Under the pieces are notes generated by a model. The model was given only the letters and a program-made list of their open reading frames with translations, was not told the origin of the DNA and did no database searches. A program made the translations under genes and the position numbers. This document shows, piece after piece, positions 1 through 8,296 of a stretch of DNA of 64,000 bases; the first letter of the stretch is position 1; each line of letters starts with the position of its first letter. The DNA comes from Luteolibacter flavescens (lineage in GTDB: Bacteria; Verrucomicrobiota; Verrucomicrobiia; Verrucomicrobiales; Akkermansiaceae): contig NZ_JAPDDS010000001.1 in the NCBI RefSeq assembly GCF_025950085.1, forward strand, positions 124,001 through 188,000. The letters are read 5' to 3'.

Positions 1-75
1 TCCATGATCGAAGGCCTCCGGAAAAAGCTCGGAGGTGGAGGTTTCGTCAATCTCCTATTCGGCTGGCTATTTTAG
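1..75 (+). CDS. 3' end of an upstream gene (partial)
   Basis: Frame 1 is open from the window edge to a TAG at 73-75. The tail it encodes is basic, then glycine-rich, then hydrophobic (LGGGGFVNLLFGWLF), which looks like a real C-terminus. Only 24 codons are visible, so no family can be named. It could also be chance. Confidence 0.3.
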   Translation, partial: SMIEGLRKKLGGGGFVNLLFGWLF

Positions 76-116
76 CTTCTGATCTTGGGTCTTGCGTCTT
101 CAAGTCTTCCGTCTCT
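74..116. repeat. degenerate heptad repeat upstream of ahcY
   Basis: Six units of about 7 bp run head to tail, most with the core GTCTT (cores at 89, 96, 104 and a GTCTC at 111). They sit 35-80 bp before the ahcY start. A similar period-7 array of a different unit follows ahcY. It may be an intergenic repeat family or simply low-complexity sequence. Confidence 0.5.
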
Positions 117-151
117 CTCCGATCTAAATTCAAACTCCACCACAGAAAATC

Positions 152-1570
152 ATGTCCACTACTTTCACCGACTACAAGGTCGCCGACATCTCCCTCGCGG
201 AGTTTGGTCGCAAGGAAATTGAAATCGCCGAGCACGAGATGCCCGGCCTCATGGCGACCCGTGCCAAGTATGGCCCGGAGAAGCCGCTGCAGGGCGTCCG
301 CATCATGGGCTCGCTGCACATGACCATCCAGACCGCGGTGCTCATCGAGACGCTGGTCGAGCTCGGTGCCGAAGTGCGCTGGGTTTCCTGCAACATCTTC
401 TCCACCCAGGACCACGCCGCCGCGGCGATCGCCGCTGCCGGTATCCCGGTCTTCGCCTGGAAGGGCGAGACGCTTGAGGAGTATTGGTGGTGCACTTGGG
501 AAGCTCTCGTCAATCCGGCTGGCCTCGGCCCGGAACTCATCGTCGATGACGGTGGCGACGCGACCCTTCTCATCCACAAGGGCTACGAGCTCGAGAACGG
601 CTCCGATTGGGTCAATACCCCATCCGGCTCGCTCGAAGAAAAGGTCATCAAGGACCTCCTCAAGAAGATCCACGCCGAGCAACCGGGCATCTTCGCGAAG
701 ATCGTGAAGGACTGGAAGGGTGTCTCCGAAGAGACCACCACCGGCGTCCATCGCCTCTATCAGATGGCAAAGGCCGGCACCCTGCTCGTGCCCGCCATCA
801 ACGTGAACGACTCCGTCACCAAGTCGAAGTTCGACAACCTCTACGGCTGCCGCGAGTCGCTGGTCGATGGCATCAAGCGCGCCACCGACGTGATGATCTC
901 CGGCAAGGTCGGCGTAGTCTGCGGCTACGGTGACGTGGGCAAGGGCTGTGCCCAGGCCCTCCGCGGCCAAGGCGCACAGGTAGTCGTGACCGAAGTCGAT
1001 CCGATCTGTGCCCTCCAGGCTGCGATGGAAGGCTTCCGTGTGCTGACCGTCGAGGACACCCTCGGCTGGGGAGACATCTACGTCACCACCACCGGCAACT
1101 TCGACATCATCCGCCTCGAGCACATGGAGAAGATGAAGGACCAGGCCATTGTTTGTAACATCGGCCACTTCGACAACGAGATCCAGATCGACAAGCTGAA
1201 CAACGCCCCCGGCGTCGTTCAGAAGAACATCAAGCCACAGGTCGACAAGTACACCTTCCCGACCGGCAACAGCATCTACATGCTTGCTGAAGGCCGCCTC
1301 GTGAACCTCGGCTGCGCCACCGGCCACCCGAGCTTCGTGATGTCCAACAGCTTCACCAACCAGACGCTCGCCCAGATCGACCTCTGGAAGAACAAGGACA
1401 CCTACAAGGCTGGCGAAGTGAAGGTGCTCGACAAGAAGCTCGACGAGGAAGTCGCCCGCCTCCACCTCGCCAAGGTGGGTGCCAAGCTGACCGTCCTCAC
1501 CAAGGAGCAAGCCGACTACATCAGCGTCCCGGTCGAAGGCCCCTACAAGGCCGACCACTACCGCTACTGA
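152..1570 (+). CDS. ahcY: adenosylhomocysteinase
   Basis: Converts S-adenosylhomocysteine to adenosine and homocysteine in the cytoplasm, removing the product that inhibits SAM-dependent methyltransferases. The 472 residues match the usual bacterial length. Visible landmarks are the NAD-binding stretch [15 protein letters not shown] near residue 257, the conserved [11 protein letters not shown], and the family C-terminus ending DHYRY. The ATG at 152 starts a normal family N-terminus ([19 protein letters not shown]). It is followed by a strong rho-independent terminator, so it is probably transcribed alone. I looked for an SAH riboswitch in the short leader and saw none. Confidence 0.97.
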   Translation: MSTTFTDYKVADISLAEFGRKEIEIAEHEMPGLMATRAKYGPEKPLQGVRIMGSLHMTIQTAVLIETLVELGAEVRWVSCNIFSTQDHAAAAIAAAGIPVFAWKGETLEEYWWCTWEALVNPAGLGPELIVDDGGDATLLIHKGYELENGSDWVNTPSGSLEEKVIKDLLKKIHAEQPGIFAKIVKDWKGVSEETTTGVHRLYQMAKAGTLLVPAINVNDSVTKSKFDNLYGCRESLVDGIKRATDVMISGKVGVVCGYGDVGKGCAQALRGQGAQVVVTEVDPICALQAAMEGFRVLTVEDTLGWGDIYVTTTGNFDIIRLEHMEKMKDQAIVCNIGHFDNEIQIDKLNNAPGVVQKNIKPQVDKYTFPTGNSIYMLAEGRLVNLGCATGHPSFVMSNSFTNQTLAQIDLWKNKDTYKAGEVKVLDKKLDEEVARLHLAKVGAKLTVLTKEQADYISVPVEGPYKADHYRY

Positions 1571-1585
1571 GGACGCTCCGCTTGG

Positions 1586-1613
1586 GAAGTTCCAAGTGAG
1601 AAGTTCGAAGTTC
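1586..1613. repeat. four tandem heptamers downstream of ahcY
   Basis: The stretch divides exactly into GAAGTTC, CAAGTGA, GAAGTTC, GAAGTTC. It lies between the ahcY stop and its terminator. The same GAAGTTC unit followed by a CAAG heptad recurs at 25084-25104. Confidence 0.6.
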
Positions 1614-1622
1614 CTATAGAAG

Positions 1623-1654
1623 AAGCCCCGCCGGTCCGTCCGGCGGGGCTTTTT
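1623..1654 (+). terminator. rho-independent terminator of ahcY
   Basis: A 12-bp GC-rich stem (AAGCCCCGCCGG pairing with CCGGCGGGGCTT) has a short loop and is followed by a T run. It lies 50 bp after the ahcY stop. Confidence 0.9.
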
Positions 1655-1744
1655 GTTGTGGGAACGAAAGCTGGTCGAGAGCCGTCTCGGGCGTTGCCGT
1701 GTGAAGATGGGAATAGGCCGGTCGCGGAGTTCTCGGAGAATTCG

Positions 1745-2236
1745 ATGATCAGGAATTTCCTCCGCGGCATGGTTCATCGTGTCCGGTTTGTCGCAGCGAT
1801 CTCAGCGGTTCTCTGTGCCACATCGGCTTTGGGGAGTGATACTGCGACTGTGCCGTTGCTTGAACCGTTGGAGGAGGTCGCGAAGAAACAGCAAGGGAAG
1901 TCCGTCCTCGTGATCTTCACCGCTCGCTGGGATGCCTCCGATGTCATGTTGAGGAAGCTGATGGAGGACGAGACGGTGAAGGCGGTGCTTCATTCTCATG
2001 AAGTCGCTTTCTATATGGCCGACTGCACCGTTGGAGCGGGGGCAGGAGCGACAGAAATGAGAAGGCATGGGATCAAGGCCACCCCTATATCAGCATTGGT
2101 CCGCCGACCGGATGGAGCAATCGGCATCAAGCGCCTCGTTTTGACCTCGGTCGACACCTTTGTTGCCAGTCTCCGGTCCTTGCTGGAGAAAGGAGAGAAA
2201 GCTCTCCCTGACGCCAAAGACAAAGCTCCGAAGTGA
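1745..2236 (+). CDS. exported thioredoxin-fold protein lacking the CxxC
   Basis: About 163 residues from ATG 1745; ATG 1769 is also possible and would begin directly at a signal peptide (MVHRVRFVAAISAVLCATSA). The open frame extends upstream to 1658 but that part overlaps the ahcY terminator region. The mature part resembles the C-terminal thioredoxin domain of DsbD-like proteins: VLVIFTARWDASD sits where WCxxC is expected, and HGIKATPISALVRRPDG matches the cis-Pro region. Both redox cysteines are absent, so disulfide exchange is unlikely; a scaffold or binding role is inferred. It is followed by a convergent kinase-WD40 gene. Confidence 0.65.
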   Translation: MIRNFLRGMVHRVRFVAAISAVLCATSALGSDTATVPLLEPLEEVAKKQQGKSVLVIFTARWDASDVMLRKLMEDETVKAVLHSHEVAFYMADCTVGAGAGATEMRRHGIKATPISALVRRPDGAIGIKRLVLTSVDTFVASLRSLLEKGEKALPDAKDKAPK

Positions 2237-2309
2237 AGGGGGGAATCCGCATCTCCATTCGCTCCCGCAATCGCCCGACAACCTCTCTCCGTCGTGGCGA
2301 CGCCGAGCG

Positions 2310-4190
2310 TTATCGAGGAGCTTGGTGCACCCTGATGTGGCTGGGCAGGGCGGGGCCAGGAAGGGGCATTTCGTCAGAGCCGAAGGGCCAGATTTCCAGC
2401 GAACTGAAAGGCTGGCAATGGATGAGGGAGTTGTCTTTGCCTTGGAGATCGTGACCGAAATGCAGCCACGCCGCCGGGTAGAAGGTGCTGAAGCTGAGGA
2501 GCTCGATAGGTGCTGGACGGTTTGCAGTCTTTGCCATCCATAGTTTCAAGGTCCCATCTCCAGCGGTGGCGATTCGCAGGGTATCATGGCTGACAGCGAT
2601 CGCAGTGATAGCTCCGTGGTGTGCTTGCCAGCCTTCCTCCGGGATTTCCTGCCAAGTTGCGGTATTGAATACCCGCACACGGCCATCCTCATTGCCACAA
2701 TAAAGACGGCTGCCATCGGGATGATAGACCACCGAGGTGTCGTAGAGGCGGAAGGCTCCGACCGTTCGGGCTTCCTTGGTCAAATCCTCGATATCGTAAA
2801 TTTTCGTCTGATGTGCGAAGGCCGTGGCGGCGATATGGCGTCCATCGGGCGATAGTGCGAGGCCCCAGATTCGCGAATCCCCCAACTGCCATGTCAGATC
2901 TCCGGAGACCTTCACACGCCGGGTATCAAGGTCCACCACGAAGAGCTGTCCGGGCGTGGCTCCGATGATCTTCGTCCCGTCCGGCGTCACCAGACCGCGC
3001 AGCAATTCCCGGAAATCCTGGATATAGCCCGCACCGGAGATCCTCCCGGTTTCGCGAATGCTCTCCGCATCTTCTTCCCACAAGATTATGTCGCTGGACT
3101 CGCGCTCCATGGTTGCCAGCCCTCCACCGGGCAGTACGGCCAATGGCATGTGACCTTCTGCCAGGCAGACAAATCCTGCGCCGTCGCGCCAATACCAGAC
3201 GGCATGGTCAAGACTGCCATATAGCACCCGGGAGCCATCGGGCGAAGCGGAGGGTTGCAGCCAGTTCTTGTACAAATGGGCGTTGGTGAGGCGCAGGGGC
3301 GGCGCAGGCGGAGCGGGATCCCAGATCCGCACTGTACCGTCCACCGACGCGGTAAACAGGCTGGAGCCATCGGATGCAAAGCTGACTCCGGTGGCCCTGC
3401 CCTCGTGGCCCAGCAGGAACACGGCACCGCCCCCCAGCGCGCTGCGGGTGAGCAGCCGGCGTCCGGGACTATGGACTCCGTTGCCATCGAGCGGCTGGCG
3501 GATCGCCGGTGCGCTGTCGTCGTCATAAGTTGGAGGTCCTTGCGGTGCCGGCTTCAGAAAATCGAAAAGCCGGATCATGCCATCCGAGCCGGTCAGTGCC
3601 ACCATCGCCTCGGAGGGATGGAACATCAGCCCGGTCATCGGCTCGCCGAAAACCTGGCGGGCGAGCGACTCACCAGTCGCAAGCTCCGATACCTCTAGTA
3701 CATTGAAGGGAGCATCCATCGCTCCGCCCAAGGTCGCGAGGTATTTCCCATCGTGCGAAAGTGCGACCACACTGGCTGTACCGATCCACGGGGAATGACG
3801 TGCTAGAGACCTTGCCCCGGCCAATGGCAAGTCTCCCCGCAGGTCATCGATGCCGAATAGCACCACATCCAAGCTGCCCTGCTTCTCCGTCACCGCGACC
3901 AAACCACTTTCCCGGGCCACGGTCAAAGGAGCGGACCATTCAACCGGCAGCGGCGTAGTCTTCCGGTCTCGCACGTCGAAGATCCACGCACTTTCACCGG
4001 GGTTGAATTCGATCCTGGCATTCTCGCCGATCAGGAGCCGGTGCTGGTCGAGCCATGCGCTTTGGACATGGGTGATTTCATTCAGCTCAAAAACGACCTC
4101 CAGCGTCTCAGCCTTGAAGACGCGGAGCGTATTGCGAAAGGAACAGACAAAGTGTCGCCCGTCGGGAGCATAGTTGCAGGCCGTGGTAGT
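2310..4190 (-). CDS. WD40-repeat half of a frameshifted Ser/Thr kinase gene
   Basis: This frame is open from just after a TGA at 4191-4193 to the stop at 2310. It encodes at least seven WD40/beta-propeller blades, for example SFASDGSSLFTASVDGTVRIW, ALSPDGRHIAATAF, VVYHPDGSRLYCGNEDGRVRVF and AVSHDTLRIATAGDGTLKLW. Upstream of the first ATG (3974) the frame still encodes blade sequence (YAPDGRHFVCSFRNTLRVF) that continues the kinase ORF ending at 4108. The two pieces therefore belong to one protein of about 1,135 residues. The propeller would be the periplasmic or surface sensor or docking part behind the kinase membrane helix. Confidence 0.8.
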   Translation of the reverse strand, partial: TTTACNYAPDGRHFVCSFRNTLRVFKAETLEVVFELNEITHVQSAWLDQHRLLIGENARIEFNPGESAWIFDVRDRKTTPLPVEWSAPLTVARESGLVAVTEKQGSLDVVLFGIDDLRGDLPLAGARSLARHSPWIGTASVVALSHDGKYLATLGGAMDAPFNVLEVSELATGESLARQVFGEPMTGLMFHPSEAMVALTGSDGMIRLFDFLKPAPQGPPTYDDDSAPAIRQPLDGNGVHSPGRRLLTRSALGGGAVFLLGHEGRATGVSFASDGSSLFTASVDGTVRIWDPAPPAPPLRLTNAHLYKNWLQPSASPDGSRVLYGSLDHAVWYWRDGAGFVCLAEGHMPLAVLPGGGLATMERESSDIILWEEDAESIRETGRISGAGYIQDFRELLRGLVTPDGTKIIGATPGQLFVVDLDTRRVKVSGDLTWQLGDSRIWGLALSPDGRHIAATAFAHQTKIYDIEDLTKEARTVGAFRLYDTSVVYHPDGSRLYCGNEDGRVRVFNTATWQEIPEEGWQAHHGAITAIAVSHDTLRIATAGDGTLKLWMAKTANRPAPIELLSFSTFYPAAWLHFGHDLQGKDNSLIHCQPFSSLEIWPFGSDEMPLPGPALPSHIRVHQAPR

Positions 4191-5721
4191 TCAGCGAGTT
4201 GGCCCTGCCGAGGTCCGGCCCGTTTTTCAGTTCGGGCAATGGACGCGGCTCCCGCAGGGGAGTGCCGTCATGCCGCAGGAGATGAAGCACACCGCCGCCG
4301 GTGACGACGGCTAGCGAGCACCCATCCGGCCCCACCGCCAGCGTCTCGGGGATCTCGCCGCCGGGAAGACGGAATAGCGCGCGCTCATCCCCCTTGCATA
4401 GCTGTTTCAGGAGCCGCCATTCCAACCCGCGATGCTCCGGCGGCGCGGCGGCGAGCAATTGACGCGCTCGGGAGAAATCGTGCCGTTCCCGGGCCGCCAG
4501 TGCTGCCGCCACGGTGGAGACGTATCCCGAGAGGCGCTCCGCAGCAGCCAGGCGGGTGGCTTCTTCCCGGTTGGCTTCCGCGACCGCGCGGCTCGCCTCC
4601 GAGCTTCTCCACAATAGCAAGCTGACGATGAAGCCGACCAGCAGGGAAAGCAGGAAGCTGGCGAACATCGTCACCCGCCATGGGTGACGCTGCGCCCAGC
4701 GCAGGGCTCGCTCGCCGGGCGTCACCCGTCGGGATAGGATCGGCTCGCCACGCTGCCACCGCTCCAACTCATCGGCCAACTCTCCGGCGCTGGACAAACG
4801 TCGTGCTGGCTCCTTCTCCAAGCACCGCAGACAGAGCGTCTCCAGATCACGCGTCGCCGCCGCCTTCCCCATGTGTGACACCGGGGCATCCTCATTCAGC
4901 ACCCGGCTGAAGACCTCTGCCGGAGTATCGCCCGGAAATGGCAGCCGCCCTGTGAGCATCCGGTAGAGCATCACGCCAAGCGCCCACACGTCACTCGCCG
5001 TGGTGATGTCCCGGACGTCGCCACGTGCCTGCTCCGGTGACATGTAGTGTGGCGTGCCTACCTGGGCACTGGACAGGGTCAGGCCCTGCTCGGCATGCTC
5101 GAGCTTGGCCAGGCCGAAATCCGCCACAAATGGCTCTCCATCAAGATCGAAAAGGACATTGCCGGGCTTTAGGTCCCGGTGCAGCACGCCGTGTGCATGG
5201 GCATGCTGTACCGCCCTGGCCAGTTTCCCCATGATGAGTGCTGCCTCCGTGGCCGGAAGGGTGCCCGCTTCCAAACGCTGGGATAAATTGCCACCCCCCA
5301 GCAGCTTCATGGTGAAGAACGGCTGCTCTTCGATTTCACCGACTTCGTAAATCGGCACTATGTGAGGGTGATCCAACTGCGCAATCGCCGTCGTCTCCGT
5401 CTGGAAGCGCTGGCGTTCCGCTTCTGTGGCGAACATGAAGCCGCGGATCATTTTCAACGCCACCACGCGCCGGGTAGCGATCTCTTCCGCCTGCCAGATC
5501 ACTCCCATCCCCCCGGACCCGATCTGGCACCGCAGCTTGAACTTGCCATAGGTCCCCGCCTCCAGCGGAACGAAACGCTTGAAAGCATGCTCTCCAACAG
5601 GCTCTACCGAAGTCGTTTCCCCGGCCTCCAGCGCCTCGCCAAACAGGCATGCCAGACAGACGCCATCCTCCTCCAGCGAGGAATGGCATGCCGAACAAGG
5701 CATCGTGGGTCTTTTCTCCAT
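4108..5721 (-). CDS. PASTA-less Hanks-type Ser/Thr protein kinase, N-terminal half
   Basis: Residues 9-25 hold two CxxC pairs (small zinc ribbon). The kinase domain follows: Gly-rich loop GSGGMG at 68-73, ATP-binding Lys90, HRDLKPGN at 181, DFG at 201, and activation-segment PHYMSPEQ near 224. A single membrane helix spans about 350-371, after which a coiled segment and the first propeller blades begin. Kinase-WD40 fusions of this layout are common in Planctomycetes and Verrucomicrobia, and their targets are mostly unknown. The ORF runs out of frame near 4173 and ends in an unrelated tail at 4108. It is divergent from an ECF sigma factor gene, suggesting a regulatory pair. Confidence 0.85.
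   Translation of the reverse strand: MEKRPTMPCSACHSSLEEDGVCLACLFGEALEAGETTSVEPVGEHAFKRFVPLEAGTYGKFKLRCQIGSGGMGVIWQAEEIATRRVVALKMIRGFMFATEAERQRFQTETTAIAQLDHPHIVPIYEVGEIEEQPFFTMKLLGGGNLSQRLEAGTLPATEAALIMGKLARAVQHAHAHGVLHRDLKPGNVLFDLDGEPFVADFGLAKLEHAEQGLTLSSAQVGTPHYMSPEQARGDVRDITTASDVWALGVMLYRMLTGRLPFPGDTPAEVFSRVLNEDAPVSHMGKAAATRDLETLCLRCLEKEPARRLSSAGELADELERWQRGEPILSRRVTPGERALRWAQRHPWRVTMFASFLLSLLVGFIVSLLLWRSSEASRAVAEANREEATRLAAAERLSGYVSTVAAALAARERHDFSRARQLLAAAPPEHRGLEWRLLKQLCKGDERALFRLPGGEIPETLAVGPDGCSLAVVTGGGVLHLLRHDGTPLREPRPLPELKNGPDLGRANSLNYHGLQLCSRRATLCLFLSQYAPRLQG
4165..4190 (-). other. probable +1 frameshift joining kinase and WD40 frames
   Basis: On the minus strand the kinase frame reads ...NYHGLQ, then loses homology. 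Skipping one C at position 4173 gives CTG CAA TAT GCT CCC, i.e. ...NYHGLQ YAPDGRHFV, a normal blade continuation. The overlap of the two frames is limited to 4108-4190. It could be a real mutation, an assembly error or, less likely, a recoding site, as I see no classic slippery heptamer. Confidence 0.7.
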
Positions 5722-5770
5722 GTTGATCGAATAAAAGGGGACATGCGACGTCTCTCATCACGCGCGCCTG

Positions 5771-5786
5771 TGATGCAAGGGCATCA
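5771..5786. promoter_or_regulatory. perfect inverted repeat in the kinase/sigma divergent gap
   Basis: TGATGC and GCATCA form 6-bp perfect arms around AAGG. The site lies in the 136-bp gap between the divergent kinase and ECF sigma genes, so it could be an operator for either. No factor can be named. Confidence 0.35.
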
Positions 5787-5857
5787 TGAATCGAAAGAGT
5801 TTCCTAACACCGTTACATCTCTTATCACCAAGCGTCGCCACCCTTCCCCTGTAGAGA

Positions 5858-6613
5858 ATGCCAACAATGAATGCCACGACCGGCTTCACCAACCCTGCCG
5901 ACAGGCATGTGGAGGGAGCCTTCCCCGCGACCGCATGGTCGATGCTCAGGCAGATGGGCAGCGAGATACCTGAGGAAGAGCGCATCGGCTGGGAGCGTCT
6001 GGCGCGAGCTTACTGGCAGCCGCTCTACTTCTTCCTGCGCCGTCGCGGAGCAGATCATCACGCTGCGGCCGATGAGGTGCAGGGGTTTTTCGCGCATCTT
6101 CTCAGCAGGGAATTCGTGCGCCGGATCGAGAGGGGCAACGGTCTCTTTCGTTCGTTTCTGCTCACCTCCCTGCAAAACTGGCGTGCGGACCAGCGGCGCT
6201 TCGCTGTCGCACAAAAGCGAGGTGGCGGCATGGCCCCTCTTCCGTTGCACGAGCTCGAAGCCGTCTCGGCGTTGCCCGTGGCAACCGACGCCTCGCCGGA
6301 GGAAGCCTTTGACCGGCGCTGGGCGAGGGCATTGTACGACAACTCTCTCGCCGCATTGCAGGCCCGTCTAGAATCCCGCGGACGAGGACTGCTTTTCTCC
6401 GCGCTGAAAGGCTTGTTTACTGGTCAAACGACTGACCAATACCAAGAGATCGCGACCCGCCTCAACATGAGCGGAGGAGCAGTCAAACAAGCGGCCTTGG
6501 AACTACGTCGCGAGTTCAGCGGTGTTCTTCACGAGGAAATCCGCCGGACGGTGACCGACGAAGCCTTGGTCGATGAGGAACTACGCTATCTGCTGAAGCT
6601 CCTGCGCGGTTAG
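5858..6613 (+). CDS. ECF-type RNA polymerase sigma factor
   Basis: 251 residues. The N-terminal half has region-2-like sequence (WERLARAYWQPLYFFLRRRG, then ADEVQGFFAHLL), and the C-terminal half a helix-turn-helix region 4 (YQEIATRLNMSGGAVKQAALELRREF). It is somewhat longer than classical ECFs, as in the planctomycete/verrucomicrobial groups found next to Ser/Thr kinases. It starts divergently 136 bp from the kinase-WD40 gene. The inferred circuit is kinase signalling to the sigma factor. Start ATG 5858 is the first; ATG 5867 (MNATTG) is an alternative. No anti-sigma gene is seen. Confidence 0.85.
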   Translation: MPTMNATTGFTNPADRHVEGAFPATAWSMLRQMGSEIPEEERIGWERLARAYWQPLYFFLRRRGADHHAAADEVQGFFAHLLSREFVRRIERGNGLFRSFLLTSLQNWRADQRRFAVAQKRGGGMAPLPLHELEAVSALPVATDASPEEAFDRRWARALYDNSLAALQARLESRGRGLLFSALKGLFTGQTTDQYQEIATRLNMSGGAVKQAALELRREFSGVLHEEIRRTVTDEALVDEELRYLLKLLRG

Positions 6614-6637
6614 CCTGCAGCGGCTTTCCCGGTATGT

Positions 6638-6665
6638 GGTTGCCCGCCCGCTTGAACGGGCAACC
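6638..6665. terminator. hairpin after the sigma-factor gene
   Basis: GGTTGCCCG and CGGGCAACC form a 9-bp stem 25 bp after the sigma-factor stop, between convergent genes. There is no T run, so it may be a factor-dependent terminator or an mRNA 3' end. Confidence 0.4.
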
Positions 6666-6711
6666 CCTGACAGATCCAGTGTATCAGATGATTCCCTGGG
6701 GGTGTTGCCGC

Positions 6712-7506
6712 TTATTTGGAAGCGACACGAGTCATCTTTGCGGTGGTTTCCGGCGTATTGTTTTGCTGCTGACCGTCCTTCTGTCCTTTTTGCCAAAAGT
6801 GACCTTCCAGTTCATTCTCCGATTTCCACTCGAAGCGGAGATGGTCACCGTTCGGCAGGTCGAGGTTAACGCACAACGGAGCTTGGGGATTGCCGCCGGC
6901 ATAGCCGATTTTTCCCTTCAGCTCGTGCCTTTGATCCATGTAAACATAGACGAAATCCGTTTCGCTTTTGATGGTCAGCTTGGAGTGGTTCTTTCCGTGG
7001 CTATCATCGTTGGCCCAGGACCAGTCGCCCTCCCAGGTGGCACCACTGGCGACGATCTTCTCCCTCAGGCCCGGCTTGAAGTCCCTGACAAAACGGACGA
7101 GCGTCTTGTTGTTCTGCGCGATCCCGGTCTCCTCTTTGCCGTTGTTGAAATGGATTCCCTTCCGATACTGGGCGGAGCTGGCATCCACCGCCTGGTAGAG
7201 CGCTTGCTGGAAGTTCCCCTTATCCTGTTTGTGCAGGTTTTGATAAACGAGGGTCAGGTCCTTCATGTAAGGAACGCCCCAACCCTTTTCGCGGGCGATG
7301 GCCCCTACTTCCGCAGGGTCGTAGGTACCGCTGTCCTTTTCTTCCACCACTTTGCCTTTCGTGCCGGATTCATCCACCGTGAAGACGATGCCGCCATCAG
7401 GATGGATGTCGCCGATCTTGTAAGTTTGAGCTTCGAGCGTGCCGACGGCTGTAAGCACGGCTGCCGCCATTGCGGAAAACAGGGACATTGGGTGGTGTGG
7501 TTTCAT
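6712..7506 (-). CDS. secreted DUF1566-like hypothetical protein
   Basis: 264 residues with an N-terminal signal peptide ending near TLEAQ. The start of the mature protein, GDIHPDGGIVFTVDESGTKGKVV, resembles the GGIVFxVD motif seen at the start of DUF1566/lectin-like secreted proteins. The C-terminal half (residues about 160-245) reads like a beta-sandwich with many charged residues (GDWSWANDDSHGKNHSKL). No catalytic motif is visible. It is convergent with the sigma-factor gene and has a 320-bp leader side with no clear features. Function unknown. Confidence 0.6.
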   Translation of the reverse strand: MKPHHPMSLFSAMAAAVLTAVGTLEAQTYKIGDIHPDGGIVFTVDESGTKGKVVEEKDSGTYDPAEVGAIAREKGWGVPYMKDLTLVYQNLHKQDKGNFQQALYQAVDASSAQYRKGIHFNNGKEETGIAQNNKTLVRFVRDFKPGLREKIVASGATWEGDWSWANDDSHGKNHSKLTIKSETDFVYVYMDQRHELKGKIGYAGGNPQAPLCVNLDLPNGDHLRFEWKSENELEGHFWQKGQKDGQQQNNTPETTAKMTRVASK

Positions 7507-7872
7507 ATGCTATTCTTATTCAATATGATGGCGAGTCGCCTTCGTTTTTGACGAACCAAGATGAGGTGCAGACAAAGTGCCTGAAATTCTGCCGCTCCGA
7601 CTGATCCTCCGCTGAGTTCTCTTCCTTTCACGGAATCCGTGGGGGAAAGGTCAGAAGAAGAAGGATGTTTTTTCTGATTGCGACGTGAGCGTGGCTTGGT
7701 CCTGCTTTTGCTGGCCGTTCATGTTGTCGGGGTAGATGCTATCCTAGCCCGCAGTCATTTCTGGTGGGCGGCTGATTCACTCAATGAATACCCGGCCAAA
7801 TAGTTCGGCGGATCTCACCGTTTTCTAATGAACGCTCGGGTAGGCTTTCGGTGGCCTTTGTTTTTTCCGCCG
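7507..7872. other. 366-bp intergenic region, nothing recognised
   Basis: This stretch lies between two divergent genes (minus-strand gene starting at 7506, plus-strand ORF at 7873). I found no RNA gene, repeat or convincing promoter hexamers. Confidence 0.4.
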
Positions 7873-8217
7873 ATGAGTCCGCAGATTCCCGCAAACATTA
7901 CCCCCCAACGCCAGGTGGCAGCCATTCCACCTGTGGCCAGGGAGATCCTGATCAAGGCGATCTACGATCTGGATCCGGCCCACAAGGTGAGGTTGCGGCT
8001 GTTGGAGTCGGGGATCAAGAGGAGCGATCGCTCGGTGATGGACTGGCTGAAGAAGGTCCGCATCTGGTTGGACTTCCCCGGTCACTATCCGTGCACCACG
8101 AGCGAGGTTTACAAGGCCGCGGTAGTGGATTGCCGGAGTCGGAACGGAATGCCCACCGCCGCCGAAATCGCGGCGGGCTGGGAGCCGGCGGCTGCCTCAC
8201 GGACCACGCAGTCTTGA
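7873..8217 (+). CDS. small hypothetical protein
   Basis: About 114 residues from ATG 7873; the frame is open from ATG 7828 but that addition (RWPLFFPP) looks non-coding. The sequence is helical and basic in the middle (REILIKAIYDLDPAHKVRLR, DRSVMDWLKKVRIWLDFPG) and resembles no family I know. No good Shine-Dalgarno is seen before either ATG. An overlapping frame, 7851-8300, is longer but reads as Gly/Asp-rich shadow. The stop lies within 80 bp of the end of the convergent receptor gene. Confidence 0.4.
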   Translation: MSPQIPANITPQRQVAAIPPVAREILIKAIYDLDPAHKVRLRLLESGIKRSDRSVMDWLKKVRIWLDFPGHYPCTTSEVYKAAVVDCRSRNGMPTAAEIAAGWEPAAASRTTQS

Positions 8218-8275
8218 AAAAGGAAAACCCCTGGATGGAGCCGGGACAGATGCGCGATCCCGGTCCACCCAGAGG
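8216..8275 (-). terminator. terminator of the TonB-dependent receptor
   Basis: On the minus strand an extended stem (core TCCCGG/CCGGGA plus flanking CTGG/CCAG pairing) is followed by a T-rich tract (TTTTCCTTTTT), 20-80 bp after the receptor stop. Confidence 0.65.
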
Positions 8276-8296
8276 TGCTTCGGCTACCAAGTTTTG

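Noticed and set aside
76-151. SAH riboswitch upstream of ahcY
   Set aside because: Only 76 bp, filled by heptad repeats; the conserved SAH-riboswitch core is not visible.
47-1777. Long minus-strand ORF (576 codons) opposite ahcY
   Set aside because: Antisense shadow of a certain gene in high-G+C DNA; Val/Asp/Leu-rich composition and no family similarity.
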